Part shown: in pieces, positions 31,557 through 40,604 of the stretch | Numbering within the stretch: position 1 is the stretch's first letter | How the letters are laid out: each line of letters starts with the position of its first letter | NCBI RefSeq assembly: GCF_000212815.1 | Contig: NZ_GL890985.1 | Coordinates: 891,198-955,197 of the forward strand | Origin: Streptococcus sanguinis SK49 | GTDB taxonomy: Bacteria; Bacillota; Bacilli; Lactobacillales; Streptococcaceae | Length of the DNA: 64,000 bases | Reading direction: 5' to 3' | The notes under the pieces: generated by a model | The model's database searches: none | Told to the model about the DNA's origin: nothing | The model's input: only the letters and a program-made list of their open reading frames with translations | Translations under genes and position numbers: made by a program

Positions 31557-31576
31557 GATATAGCTTCTCTTTATTT
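31545..31576 (+). terminator. Probable terminator after the NUDIX gene
   Basis: A perfect 11-bp stem (31545-31555 with 31559-31569), a 3-nt loop and an imperfect T-run, overlapping the stop codon. Confidence 0.7.
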
Positions 31577-31597
31577 CTTTTGATAAGGAAATTCTAT

Positions 31598-31626
31598 TAG
31601 TCAAGCGAGACGTTTAGTGGTAGACT
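31598..31626 (+). promoter_or_regulatory. Possible promoter of the sulfhydrylase gene
   Basis: TAGTCA, 17 nt and TAGACT with an extended TGG lie 29 bases upstream of the ATG. Confidence 0.5.
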
Positions 31627-31654
31627 TATCACATAACTATAGTGAGGTGACCTT

Positions 31655-32935
31655 ATGACACGTGAATTTAAATTTGAAACTCTGCAGCTTCATGCTGGAC
31701 AGACAGTTGACCCGACTACTAAGTCGCGGGCTCTGCCTATTTACCAGACAACTTCCTATGTGTTTGATGATACTCAGGAGGGAGAAGATCTCTTTGCCCT
31801 GCGCAAACCGGGCAATATTTACACTCGGATTACCAATCCGACCCTGTCTGCTTTTGAGGAGCGCATTGCGGCTTTGGAAGGTGGAGTCGGAGCTCTAGCA
31901 ACAGCTTCTGGTATGGCAGCTGTTACCTACACCATTCTAGCTTTGGCGCATGCTAGCGACCATGTAGTGGCAGCTTCCACTATCTACGGTGGTACCTTTA
32001 ATCTGCTCAAAGAAACCCTGCCTCGCTATGGCATTACCACGACTTTTGTGGATATTGAAAATCTGGCTGAAGTAGAAGCAGCCATTCAGGACAATACAAA
32101 GTTGGTTCTGATTGAAAGTTTGGGCAATCCTTTGATAAATATTCCTGACTTTGATGCTTTGGCAGAGCTGGTTCATGCTCATAAAATTCCGCTGATTTCC
32201 GACAATACCTTTGCCACGCCTTATCTGATCAATGTCTTTTCTCACGGAGTGGACATTGCGGTACATTCTGCGACCAAGTTTATCGGCGGTCATGGAACCA
32301 GCATCGGCGGTGTGATTGTGGACAGCGGTCGTTTTAACTGGGAAGCTTCTGGCAAGTTTCCGCAGTTTGTTGATCCGGACCCGAGCTATCATGATATCAG
32401 TTATACGCGCGATGTCGGAGCAGCAGCCTTTGTCACTGCAGTCCGGACTCAGCTCTTGCGCGATACGGGCGCAGCCATGTCTCCCTTCAATGCCTTTCTC
32501 TTTTTGCAGGGGTTGGAAACTCTCTCTTTGCGTGTAGAGCGTCATGTGTCCAATGCCGAGAAGATTGTAGATTTCCTAGCTGGGCATCCTAAGGTCGAGC
32601 AGGTCAATTATCCAAAGCTTGCTGACAGTCCTTATCATGCTTTGGCTAAAAAATATTTCCATAAAGGTGTGGGCTCCATCTTTACCTTTAATGTCAAAGG
32701 TGGGGAGAAAGAAGCTCGTAAGGTTATTGACAGCTTAGAGATTTTCTCTGACTTGGCCAATGTAGCAGACGCCAAGTCTCTGGTTGTCCATCCAGCTACA
32801 ACGACTCACGGACAGATGTCGCCAGAGGCTCAGCTGGCAGCAGGCATCACACCAAATCAAATCCGTCTCTCTATCGGCTTAGAAAATGTGGATGACTTGA
32901 TAGAGGATCTCAAACTAGCCTTGGAATCTATCTAA
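31655..32935 (+). CDS. cysD: O-acetylhomoserine aminocarboxypropyltransferase / sulfhydrylase
   Basis: A 426-aa PLP enzyme of the Cys/Met metabolism family (MetY/CysD type), making homocysteine or methionine precursors from O-acetylhomoserine and sulfide. The PLP lysine is Lys208 in SATKFIGGHG. The N-terminal FETLQLHAGQ, the YTRITNPT segment and the longer insertion near 225-260 separate it from cystathionine synthases (about 380 aa). GAGGTG precedes the ATG. It is a single-gene unit. Confidence 0.92.
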   Translation: MTREFKFETLQLHAGQTVDPTTKSRALPIYQTTSYVFDDTQEGEDLFALRKPGNIYTRITNPTLSAFEERIAALEGGVGALATASGMAAVTYTILALAHASDHVVAASTIYGGTFNLLKETLPRYGITTTFVDIENLAEVEAAIQDNTKLVLIESLGNPLINIPDFDALAELVHAHKIPLISDNTFATPYLINVFSHGVDIAVHSATKFIGGHGTSIGGVIVDSGRFNWEASGKFPQFVDPDPSYHDISYTRDVGAAAFVTAVRTQLLRDTGAAMSPFNAFLFLQGLETLSLRVERHVSNAEKIVDFLAGHPKVEQVNYPKLADSPYHALAKKYFHKGVGSIFTFNVKGGEKEARKVIDSLEIFSDLANVADAKSLVVHPATTTHGQMSPEAQLAAGITPNQIRLSIGLENVDDLIEDLKLALESI

Positions 32936-32970
32936 TTTTCAAGGCCTCTAGACTGAGCAAATAAGAATAA

Positions 32971-33055
32971 AACTAGGTTGGAAATAAGCTGCACCCCAAA
33001 AGCTAGATTTTTTGTGTCTAACTTTTAGGGTGCAGTGCATTTCGCCTAGTTTTTT
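32971..33055. repeat. Long imperfect inverted repeat (terminator or small mobile-element relic)
   Basis: A 19-bp stem with two mismatches (about 32989-33007 with 33019-33037; core CTGCACCC / GGGTGCAG) is nested inside a shorter outer repeat AACTAGG / CCTAGTT ending in a T-run. The whole forms an approximately 85-base hairpin. It may serve as the cysD terminator, but its size and nested ends also fit a small non-coding transposon-derived element. The CTGCACCCCAAAAG arm resembles ends of IS3-family elements as I recall them. No target duplication was recognised. Confidence 0.6.
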
Positions 33056-33063
33056 GTTATAAT
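33055..33063 (+). promoter_or_regulatory. Extended -10 promoter at the head of the polysaccharide region
   Basis: TGTTATAAT, directly after the T-run of the long hairpin, 34 bases upstream of the glycosyltransferase ATG. No -35 box is seen. Confidence 0.7.
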
Positions 33064-33097
33064 AGTATGAAATATATAAAAATAGTAGGAGATTAAA

Positions 33098-34024
33098 ATG
33101 ACAATTTCGGTGATTGTTCCGTGTTTCAATGAAGAAGAGTCTATTCCTCTGTTTCATGAAGCTATGGAAGCGGTCAAATATCAAATCCGTGACCAGTTTG
33201 AATATATTTTTGTCAATGACGGATCGACGGACCGGACCTTGGCTGTTTTGCGAGAGCTCAGCAGTCGCTGTCCTGATGTGCACTATCTGTCCTTTTCTCG
33301 TAATTTCGGAAAAGAAGCAGCCCTCTATGCTGGTTTGCAAGAGGCGAGCGGGGAATTTGTGACGGTCATGGATGTGGACTTGCAGGATCCGCCAGAGCTC
33401 CTGATTGAGATGAAGGCCATGCTGGACTCGAATCCTGAGCTGGACTGTGTGGGTACCCGTCGCACTACTCGCGAGGGAGAGCCGCCTATCCGAAGCTTTT
33501 TTGCCAATTTGTTCTATAAGCTGATTAACAAGATTAGTCAGGTAGAGATGGTAGATGGTGCGCGTGACTTTCGACTGATGCGCAGCCAGATGGTAGAAGC
33601 TATTCTGGAAGTTTCAGAGTACAATCGCTTCTCCAAGGGAATTTTTGCCTGGGTTGGCTTCAATACCGAGTACTTGGAATACAAAAATGTCGAACGAGTA
33701 GCTGGTAAGACCTCTTGGAATTTCTGGTCACTATTCAACTATTCTTTGGAAGGCATCGTCAATTTCTCTGATGCTCCGCTCAACATCGCCTTTTTAGGAG
33801 GTATCCTGTCTTGGATTTTAGCCTTCATCCTGATGGCAGTGATTATTATTCGCACCTTGGTTTTTGGTGACCCGACATCGGGTTGGCCGTCTCTTATGAC
33901 TGTCATTCTCCTTATCGGCGGCTTCCAGCTGCTGACCATCGGCATACTGGGTAAATACATTGGCAAAATCTTTATGGAAACCAAGCATCGCCCAATCTAT
34001 GTGATTAAAGAGAAGAGTAAGTGA
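33098..34024 (+). CDS. GtrB-like membrane glycosyltransferase (GT2), undecaprenyl-phosphate sugar synthase
   Basis: A 308-aa enzyme with an N-terminal GT2 domain (IPVCFNEEE-like start, DGSTD near 44, DVDLQDPPE near 93) and two C-terminal membrane helices (about 228-250 and 264-285). This is the layout of GtrB/DPM1-like proteins, which transfer a sugar, usually glucose, to undecaprenyl phosphate on the inner membrane face. SccN of S. mutans is a relevant relative. The next gene encodes a multi-helix protein that could use the lipid-linked sugar outside the cell. The sugar is not known from sequence. Confidence 0.85.
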   Translation: MTISVIVPCFNEEESIPLFHEAMEAVKYQIRDQFEYIFVNDGSTDRTLAVLRELSSRCPDVHYLSFSRNFGKEAALYAGLQEASGEFVTVMDVDLQDPPELLIEMKAMLDSNPELDCVGTRRTTREGEPPIRSFFANLFYKLINKISQVEMVDGARDFRLMRSQMVEAILEVSEYNRFSKGIFAWVGFNTEYLEYKNVERVAGKTSWNFWSLFNYSLEGIVNFSDAPLNIAFLGGILSWILAFILMAVIIIRTLVFGDPTSGWPSLMTVILLIGGFQLLTIGILGKYIGKIFMETKHRPIYVIKEKSK

Positions 34025-34066
34025 GTTTTTGAGCTTAAGTTATTCTTATTTAGCTGAGGAGAGATT

Positions 34067-35290
34067 GTGAAAAATAAAAAAATTAATATTGTCTTATGCT
34101 TATCTTCGTTTATTTATACGATACAGTTTTACATCAATAATAAAATCACCCCAGTAGGAGACCAAACAGCATTTTTAGAATATGCTAAGGAATTTCATTA
34201 CAATTATTTATTCTTTGGGATTGATCGTTATTTTACTTGGAGTAGTAGACTACTCATTGAGTCAGCCACCTTGTTATTTTCTGTTCACGAAAAGCTGTTT
34301 ATAGCAGCAGCCTTTCTGGCAACTTTACTTTTGGTTTATGCTTTAAGGAAGCTGACTCCTTCCTTGCCTTGGCTGCCAGCTTTACTAATTTTTATATTCC
34401 TTCCAGCAACTGAATTTTTAAGCGCGGGTTCTATTCCAACCTATGTCAATTACATTTTCCCTGCTTCTTTGTTGCTTTTCGCACTTTTTTTCAGAGAATC
34501 TAAAAATATTTGGATTAATATGGCTAGCCTTTTGTGCTTTTTAGTTGCTATCATGCAAGAACAATTAGCTGTCTACGCTTTTTTGTGGCTTCTGTTTGAA
34601 ACTGTTCTTGCGAAAAAAGATAAAAAACCTTTACTGGGTAATTTATGCTATTTGGCACTAAGCGCTTTAGGAATCATATCAGCCAAGCTGTCTCCGGGGA
34701 ATGCTCTGCGTTTGGAGAAGAACATTGTCAGTTGGTTCCCAAACTTTCCTAACTTGAATATCTTTCAAAAGCTTGGGCTGGGCTTTCTGGAGACAGGGGA
34801 TAATATGCTTTCCACGTCCTTTGCCTTTGTGATGGTCTTCTTGCTTGTGCTCTTTGTCTATGCTCTTCATAAGAAAAATGTAACGGCCATAGCACTGAGC
34901 GGCTTTGTCATACTCAATATTTTTTCACAAAAAATGGGCTGGAATACTATTTTTGGTACCTTAACAGGTATCAGTAAAGTAGCCAGAGAATCAGGGACAT
35001 TTTCTTTTAATATCACGTATATGAGCGCGGTAGCTTTTTATGGCTTGCTGCTATTAATGATTCTTTACGCTTTATGGCTTGTAGTTTCTGACTGTAAAGA
35101 AAAGATATGGTTGACCTATTTGTTTGTAATTGGCTTTATTGGCCGCATGGTCATTTCATTATCTCCGACTCTCTATGCATCAAGCACTCGAACTTTTTTG
35201 CCTCTGATGATAAGTCTATTCATTATTACTTGCAGATTGTTGTATCACTTATATACAGAATATCAAAAGCGGCAAGAGGATGTTCTCTAG
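34067..35290 (+). CDS. Polytopic membrane protein, possible GT-C glycosyltransferase (DUF6056-like)
   Basis: A 407-aa protein with about ten transmembrane helices, starting at GTG with GAGGAG upstream. The first extracellular loop contains acidic and aromatic residues (PVGDQTAFLEYAKEF, then DRYFTWSSRL), as in GT-C enzymes that take sugars from undecaprenyl phosphate. It lies 42 nt downstream of the GtrB-like gene, suggesting a donor-synthase/transferase pair. It is more AT-rich than the genes on either side. Assignment is by topology and context only. Confidence 0.65.
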   Translation: MKNKKINIVLCLSSFIYTIQFYINNKITPVGDQTAFLEYAKEFHYNYLFFGIDRYFTWSSRLLIESATLLFSVHEKLFIAAAFLATLLLVYALRKLTPSLPWLPALLIFIFLPATEFLSAGSIPTYVNYIFPASLLLFALFFRESKNIWINMASLLCFLVAIMQEQLAVYAFLWLLFETVLAKKDKKPLLGNLCYLALSALGIISAKLSPGNALRLEKNIVSWFPNFPNLNIFQKLGLGFLETGDNMLSTSFAFVMVFLLVLFVYALHKKNVTAIALSGFVILNIFSQKMGWNTIFGTLTGISKVARESGTFSFNITYMSAVAFYGLLLLMILYALWLVVSDCKEKIWLTYLFVIGFIGRMVISLSPTLYASSTRTFLPLMISLFIITCRLLYHLYTEYQKRQEDVL

Positions 35291-35329
35291 ATTATACTAT
35301 TAAGTATATTTTCCGATAGGGATTCGACC

Positions 35330-35353
35330 AAGCAGATTTTTTCTGCTTTTTTT
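35330..35353 (+). terminator. Terminator upstream of rmlD
   Basis: A 7-bp stem AAGCAGA / TCTGCTT (35330-35336 with 35342-35348) with a 7-base T-run, which runs directly into the rmlD promoter. Confidence 0.8.
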
Positions 35354-35361
35354 GTTATAAT
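35353..35361 (+). promoter_or_regulatory. Extended -10 promoter of rmlD
   Basis: TGTTATAAT follows immediately after the terminator T-run and lies 38 bases upstream of the rmlD ATG. Confidence 0.75.
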
Positions 35362-35399
35362 AAACTCATTGAATGTTTATGATGTGAAAGGAAAGACAA

Positions 35400-36254
35400 A
35401 TGATTTTAATTACAGGTGCGAATGGACAGCTGGGTACAGAGCTTCGCTATCTTTTGGATGAGCGCAATGAGGAGTATGTGGCTGTTGATGTGGCGGAAAT
35501 GGATATTACCAATGCGCAAATGGTGGACAAGGTCTTTGCGGAAGTCAAGCCAAGCTTGGTTTATCACTGCGCAGCTTATACTGCAGTTGATGCGGCTGAG
35601 GACGAAGGAAAAGAGCTGGACTATGCCATCAATGTGACCGGGACCGAAAATGTTGCAAAAGCAGCAGAAGCACACGGAGCGACCTTGGTCTACATCTCAA
35701 CAGACTATGTCTTTGACGGACAAAAGCCTGTCGGAGAGGAATGGGAAGTAGATGACCGGCCGGATCCACAGACAGAGTATGGCCGTACCAAGCGCATGGG
35801 TGAGGAGCTGGTTGAGAAATATTCCAGCCGTTTCTATATTATCCGTACTGCCTGGGTCTTTGGTAACTACGGTAAAAACTTTGTCTTTACCATGCAAAAT
35901 CTTTCTAAGACGCACAAAACTCTGACTGTAGTCAATGACCAGCATGGCCGTCCGACTTGGACTCGTACGCTGGCTGAATTTATGACTCATCTGGCTGAGA
36001 ATCAAAAGGAATTTGGTTATTACCATCTGTCTAATGATGCGGCTGAGGACACGACATGGTATGACTTTGCAGTGGAAATTCTCAAAGATACAGATGTGGA
36101 AGTCCAGCCGGTTGATTCCAGCAAATTCCCGGCCAAGGCTAAGCGACCTTTCAACTCAACTATGAGCCTGACCAAGGCCAAGGCTACAGGCTTTGTCATT
36201 CCGACTTGGCAGGATGCCTTAAAAGAATTTTACAAGCAGGAAAAGAAGCAGTAA
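35400..36254 (+). CDS. rmlD: dTDP-4-dehydrorhamnose reductase
   Basis: A 284-aa short-chain dehydrogenase that performs the last step of dTDP-L-rhamnose synthesis. It has an N-terminal GANGQLGTEL nucleotide-binding loop, a STDYVFDG segment (near 100) and the catalytic YGRTKRMGE Tyr-Lys pair (near 128). dTDP-rhamnose is the donor for the rgp genes downstream; rmlA, rmlB and rmlC are not in the window. It is GacA in group A streptococci. It is followed by its own terminator. Confidence 0.95.
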   Translation: MILITGANGQLGTELRYLLDERNEEYVAVDVAEMDITNAQMVDKVFAEVKPSLVYHCAAYTAVDAAEDEGKELDYAINVTGTENVAKAAEAHGATLVYISTDYVFDGQKPVGEEWEVDDRPDPQTEYGRTKRMGEELVEKYSSRFYIIRTAWVFGNYGKNFVFTMQNLSKTHKTLTVVNDQHGRPTWTRTLAEFMTHLAENQKEFGYYHLSNDAAEDTTWYDFAVEILKDTDVEVQPVDSSKFPAKAKRPFNSTMSLTKAKATGFVIPTWQDALKEFYKQEKKQ

Positions 36255-36268
36255 TTGGCTATATAAAG

Positions 36269-36291
36269 AAGGACATAGTTGTCCTTTTTTT
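36269..36291 (+). terminator. Terminator after rmlD
   Basis: A 7-bp stem AAGGACA / TGTCCTT with a 4-nt loop and a T-run, 14 bases after the rmlD stop. Confidence 0.88.
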
Positions 36292-36313
36292 ATTGGCTGA
36301 TTAATGCCCTATT

Positions 36314-36342
36314 TTCACTTTTCACTAAAAATATAGTATAAT
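36314..36342 (+). promoter_or_regulatory. Promoter of the flippase gene
   Basis: TTCACT, a 17-nt spacer and a perfect TATAAT lie 29 bases upstream of the ATG at 36372. Confidence 0.7.
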
Positions 36343-36371
36343 GAGGGATAGAATATATTTGGAGAATAATA

Positions 36372-37700
36372 ATGTCCTCAACATCTGATATACCAAAACC
36401 TTTAATAGAAAGAGAAGAATACAGTAATAATAAAAGACTCTTATCAAATAAAGCTATAAAAAACAACTATATATGGAATATGATTGGAAGCTTTTCAGCA
36501 TCATTTGTTTCAGTAGTCTTGTTGCTCTTAGCATCAAGACTACTGACATCAGATGCTTCTGATATGTTTAGTATTGCCTTTGCTTTAGGACAACAGTTCT
36601 ATGTGTTGGGATATTTTCAAATTCGAAATCTTCAGTCAACAGATGTAAAAGACAGATATAGTTTCGCATCATATCACAATACTAGACTTTTTACTGTTTT
36701 TTTGATGTTAGCGACTGCAGTTGCTTATATTATTTGGCAAGGATACGACTTTTACAAAGCAAGTATAATTTTTCTATTAGTTTTTTACAGAGCTATTGAT
36801 GCATATTCTGATGTGTTTCAAGGTTTGTTTCAGCAGAGAAACCGTTCTGACTTAGCTGGTAAAATTCAATTTTATAGAAGTTGTTTTTGTATGCTACTTT
36901 TTGGAGGGACTATATTTGTTACTAAGTCTTTATTGTTAGCAAGTTTCGTTATTGGAATAGTCAACCTAATGTTAACAATCCCTTTAGATATTAGATATTA
37001 TAGAAACTATTTTTGTCATGAAAGTTTATCTCCAAGGTTATTGAAAGATAGAAGAAATGTATCTGCTATTTTGAAAAGTAGTTTTCCATTATTTTTTAAC
37101 GGATTCTTATTAGCTTATATTTATAATGAGCCTAAAATTAGCATTGACTTACTACTATCTGTAGGTCGTCTTCCTGCGGGGATGCAAAGAGATTTCAATA
37201 TTTTATTTATGCCAGTCTTTGTATTGTCTCTTTTGTTTCTTGTATTGAGACCTCTAACTACTCAGCTTTCTATTTATTGGAATGAGTATAAATATGAAAA
37301 ATTTTTTAAACAGACCAATCAACTTTTTCTATGTATGATAATTTTAGGAATATTGATTGTTGGTGTAGGATATTCCATAGGAACTGAGATTTTAGGTGTG
37401 GTTTATGGTGTTAATTTGCAAATCTATAAAGTTCCTTTTTCTATCTTATTAATAGCAGGTATTTTAAATGTATTAGTTTTGATAATTGATATTATCATGA
37501 CTATTTTCGGGAAACAGCTTTACCTTATGGTTGCATATTTACTGACATTTGCTGTTTCAAAATTTATTACTTTACCATTTATTCGCTCCCAAAAATTAAT
37601 GGGAGCAGCAAATTCTTTTTTGCTTTCTATGTTTGTTTTTTTTGCAACAAGTCTAATTATTTATGTCGTTGCTAAAAATCAGGAAAAAAGAAAGATGTAA
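36372..37700 (+). CDS. Polysaccharide flippase-like membrane protein
   Basis: A 442-aa protein with about twelve transmembrane helices, of the Wzx/MATE-like oligosaccharide flippase superfamily. A polar N-terminal tail of about 35 residues precedes the first helix. In the group A carbohydrate locus a comparable protein (GacK) flips the lipid-linked side-chain sugar, and a similar job is likely here. Base composition is strikingly AT-rich (many ata, tta, ttt codons) compared with rmlD before it and the rgp genes after it, suggesting acquisition from another source. The next gene follows after a few bases. Confidence 0.75.
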   Translation: MSSTSDIPKPLIEREEYSNNKRLLSNKAIKNNYIWNMIGSFSASFVSVVLLLLASRLLTSDASDMFSIAFALGQQFYVLGYFQIRNLQSTDVKDRYSFASYHNTRLFTVFLMLATAVAYIIWQGYDFYKASIIFLLVFYRAIDAYSDVFQGLFQQRNRSDLAGKIQFYRSCFCMLLFGGTIFVTKSLLLASFVIGIVNLMLTIPLDIRYYRNYFCHESLSPRLLKDRRNVSAILKSSFPLFFNGFLLAYIYNEPKISIDLLLSVGRLPAGMQRDFNILFMPVFVLSLLFLVLRPLTTQLSIYWNEYKYEKFFKQTNQLFLCMIILGILIVGVGYSIGTEILGVVYGVNLQIYKVPFSILLIAGILNVLVLIIDIIMTIFGKQLYLMVAYLLTFAVSKFITLPFIRSQKLMGAANSFLLSMFVFFATSLIIYVVAKNQEKRKM

Positions 37701-37706
37701 GATTTG

Positions 37707-38699
37707 ATGAATATCTTATTTACACTAAATGATGCGTTCGTACCTCAAGTTGCAACCTGTATGTGTTCTATATTTGAGAATAATAAATTTGCTGAGAATA
37801 TTACAGTATATTTAATTGGCGAGAGGATAAGCCAAGAGAATCAAAATAAATTAAAAGGATTCGCTAAAAGTTACGATAGAAAAGTTTGTATTATTTCTAT
37901 AAATAATATCGCAGACTATATTGACTTTGATTTTGATACAAACGGTTGGTCTTCAATTATTTTGGCACGTCTTTTTTTAGATAAACTTCTTCCACAAGAA
38001 GTTGATAGGATCTTATATCTCGATGGAGATACACTAGTTCTAGAAGATTTAGGTTCATTTTATTATCGCGATTTAGGAGATAAGGTAATAGGTATGTGTC
38101 CTGAACCAACTGTGGATAAGTCAAGAAAGGAATTTCTAGCTTTGAAAGAGCATCCCTATCATAATTCGGGTGTCCTATTGATCGATCTAAAAAAATGGCG
38201 TAGGGAAGAGATTGGTAAACAGGTCATAGAATTTTATCAATTTCATGAAGGAAAGCTATTCGCACCAGACCAAGATGCCTTAAATGGAGCCTTGAAAGAG
38301 CAAATTTTTACCTTGCCAATTTCCTTTAATTATTTTAATATTTATGATGTCTATCCTTATAAAACGTTGAGTGAATTAAGTAAGCCAACTAAGTTTATGT
38401 CACAGGAAGATTTTAATCATTTTCGGAAAGCACCTACAATTATTCACTATCTTGGTGAAGAGAGACCTTGGCGGAAGGGGAATAGACATAGGTTTAAAAA
38501 GGAGTACCTATATTATCTACACAAAACTCCATGGAAGGGTACACCAATGGAAGAAGGTTGGCAGCTGTATTTTGTTTGTTTTAGAATCTTTAATATTGTT
38601 ATGAAGCCTTTTCCAATGCTAAGATATAAGATTATCAATTCCCTAATCCCGAGCTTTATGAAATATAGAAAAAAACAGTTACAGAAAAACAAAAAATAA
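37707..38699 (+). CDS. GT8-family glycosyltransferase
   Basis: A 330-aa enzyme of glycosyltransferase family 8 (galactosyl/glucosyl transfer), with N-terminal NILFTLNDAFVPQ, the metal-binding DGD in LYLDGDT (about residue 112), a NSGVLLIDLKKW segment (near 153) and the C-terminal HYLGEERPW motif. The ATG at 37707 follows a TTG; neither has a strong ribosome site, so translation may depend on coupling to the gene before. It shares the AT-rich composition of the flippase. Donor and acceptor unknown. Confidence 0.85.
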   Translation: MNILFTLNDAFVPQVATCMCSIFENNKFAENITVYLIGERISQENQNKLKGFAKSYDRKVCIISINNIADYIDFDFDTNGWSSIILARLFLDKLLPQEVDRILYLDGDTLVLEDLGSFYYRDLGDKVIGMCPEPTVDKSRKEFLALKEHPYHNSGVLLIDLKKWRREEIGKQVIEFYQFHEGKLFAPDQDALNGALKEQIFTLPISFNYFNIYDVYPYKTLSELSKPTKFMSQEDFNHFRKAPTIIHYLGEERPWRKGNRHRFKKEYLYYLHKTPWKGTPMEEGWQLYFVCFRIFNIVMKPFPMLRYKIINSLIPSFMKYRKKQLQKNKK

Positions 38700-38735
38700 T
38701 GTGATGACATGTTATAGAAAGAATAGATTAAATTA

Positions 38736-39452
38736 ATGAAAGTTTTAATGATAATACCTGCTTATAATGAGGAAGAAAGTATTTTAAATACAGTTATGAG
38801 CATTGTAGAATATCGGAAGAAAGTTGATTTTGACTTAGACTACATAGTTATCAATGATGGGTCAGTTGACAGAACTAAGGAGATTTTGGACAGCCATCAT
38901 CTGAATGCTATTCATTTGGTTATGAATTTAGGGATTGGCGGAGCTGTTCAGACGGGCTATAAGTATGCTCTTGAGAAGAATTATGATGTGGCCGTACAGT
39001 TTGATGGAGACGGCCAGCATGATATTGAGTCGCTGGATGCTTTGCTGGAGCCTATTCGTCGTCAGCAGGCTGATTTGGTTGTTGGTTCTCGTTTTATCGG
39101 TGACAAGTCTTCAGAATTTCAGACGACTTTCATGCGGCGATTTGGCATTACCATTATTTCAGCTTTTATTAAATTAACAACAGGCAAAAGGATTCTGGAT
39201 ACCACATCAGGCTATCGTTTGGCCAATCGAGACATTATTAGACAATTCGCTGAGCGCTATCCTATAAAATATCCTGAGCCAGAATCAATCGTCCATATCT
39301 TGAAGCGGAAATATAAAGTGGTGGAAGCACCAGCCAATATGTTTGAACGTGCAGGAGGAGTCTCTTCGATTACTCCGATTAAGTCCATTCGCTATATGAT
39401 TGAAGTTTGCTCTTCGATCTTGATTGCTGCTTTTATGAAAGAGAGTGAATAA
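38736..39452 (+). CDS. GT2 glycosyltransferase, GacI-like undecaprenyl-phosphate GlcNAc synthase
   Basis: A 238-aa GT2 enzyme: IPAYNEEESIL at the N-terminus, NDGSVDRT near 40, QFDGDGQHD near 89, and RRFGITIISAFIKLTTGKRILD near 131. Size and the one-base overlap with a small DUF2304-type gene match the GacI/GacJ pair of S. pyogenes. In that pair, GacI loads GlcNAc onto undecaprenyl phosphate and GacJ stimulates it. The first part is AT-rich, and composition returns to the genome average after about 38,900. The transferred sugar is inferred from the pair, not seen. Confidence 0.82.
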   Translation: MKVLMIIPAYNEEESILNTVMSIVEYRKKVDFDLDYIVINDGSVDRTKEILDSHHLNAIHLVMNLGIGGAVQTGYKYALEKNYDVAVQFDGDGQHDIESLDALLEPIRRQQADLVVGSRFIGDKSSEFQTTFMRRFGITIISAFIKLTTGKRILDTTSGYRLANRDIIRQFAERYPIKYPEPESIVHILKRKYKVVEAPANMFERAGGVSSITPIKSIRYMIEVCSSILIAAFMKESE

Positions 39453-39811
39453 TGTCCATTTTGTCTATTGTTATGCTGGTGGCTTCAGTCCTATTCCTGT
39501 ATTTTGTCTTTCGGAATATCAATCAAAACAATATTTTATTTGAGCAAGCCTTTATGTGGATTATTATTGGCCTTGTGCTGATTGTTATTTCTATTTTTGA
39601 TTGGATTCCCGTTTCGATTGCCAAATTGTTAGGCTTTGAACTGACCTCAAACTTTGTCATGTCCTTGGCCATCTTTTTCTTGCTGGTTATTGTTTTTTTA
39701 CATACTATTTCCATTTCCAAGCAAAAGGAGCAAATCAAGCAGTTGGTGCAAGAACTGTCCATCATGAAGCAAAGGATGTCCAAGTTAGAGAGTGAAAAAG
39801 ATGAAAAATAA
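39452..39811 (+). CDS. GacJ-like small membrane protein (DUF2304)
   Basis: A 119-aa protein with three transmembrane helices (about 4-20, 30-48, 68-86) and a charged C-terminal helix rich in Lys, Glu and Gln. It overlaps the preceding GT2 gene by one base (TAATG). GacJ in S. pyogenes has the same size and position and forms a complex with GacI. Confidence 0.8.
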   Translation: MSILSIVMLVASVLFLYFVFRNINQNNILFEQAFMWIIIGLVLIVISIFDWIPVSIAKLLGFELTSNFVMSLAIFFLLVIVFLHTISISKQKEQIKQLVQELSIMKQRMSKLESEKDEK

Positions 39812-40580
39812 CCATACCTGGGTGATTTGCGCCTATGGCGAAAGTGAATTTTTAGAAGCTTGTATCCTGTCTTTGCAAGCTCAAACCTTGCCATCAAAGA
39901 TTATCTGCTATAGCTCAACACCGTTGGATTCAATTAAGCAGCTGTGCCAGAAGTACGGTATTCCTTTTTACACGAAAGAAGGCGGTGGTATCGGTAAGGA
40001 CTGGAATAATGCCCTTTCCTTTGTTGAGACTTCTTATGCTACCATTGCCCACCAGGATGACTACTATGAGCCAACTTATCTAGAAGCAGTGATGCAGAAG
40101 ATAGAGCAGTCTAAGGACATTCTCATTGCCTATACAGACTATTTTGAAGAGAAAAATGGAGTTAAAATTCCGGCTAATACCAATCTGAAAATCAAGACTC
40201 TCATGCTTAAAACCTTGAATCTGATGCCATCCAGTCGTTTTTGGAGAAATCGGGTTCTGGCTTTTGGCAATCCCATTTCCTGTCCGGCGGTGACTTATAA
40301 CTTAGAGGCATTAAGAGATTTTCGATTTGATGAGGAAATGCGCGTGAGTCTGGATTGGTATGCTTGGTACAAGATTAGCGCCTATAAGGGTCGCTTTGCT
40401 TATATTTCTGAGAAGCTTATGTGCCACCGGATTCATGGAGAATCTGAAACAACCAAGACTATTTCAGATAATACTCGAACCAAAGAGGACTTGTTTATGT
40501 ATCAGCTTTTCTGGCCAAAGTGGGTGGCTAATCTGATAAATAAAGCATACATGAAGAGTCAAGATGCTAACTCAAACTAA
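39801..40580 (+). CDS. GT2-like glycosyltransferase
   Basis: A 259-aa enzyme starting MKNNHTWVICAYGES, with a GT2-type core: SLQAQTLPSKI near 26, HQDDYYEPTYLEAV near 82, and a C-terminal HRIHGESETT segment. The ATG at 39801 overlaps the preceding gene by 11 nt; an in-frame GTG 9 bases upstream is an alternative. It acts presumably in the cytoplasm on the polysaccharide side chain. Specificity unknown. Confidence 0.82.
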   Translation: MKNNHTWVICAYGESEFLEACILSLQAQTLPSKIICYSSTPLDSIKQLCQKYGIPFYTKEGGGIGKDWNNALSFVETSYATIAHQDDYYEPTYLEAVMQKIEQSKDILIAYTDYFEEKNGVKIPANTNLKIKTLMLKTLNLMPSSRFWRNRVLAFGNPISCPAVTYNLEALRDFRFDEEMRVSLDWYAWYKISAYKGRFAYISEKLMCHRIHGESETTKTISDNTRTKEDLFMYQLFWPKWVANLINKAYMKSQDANSN

Positions 40581-40604
40581 TAGAGTTATTTACAAGGAAA
40601 GTAT

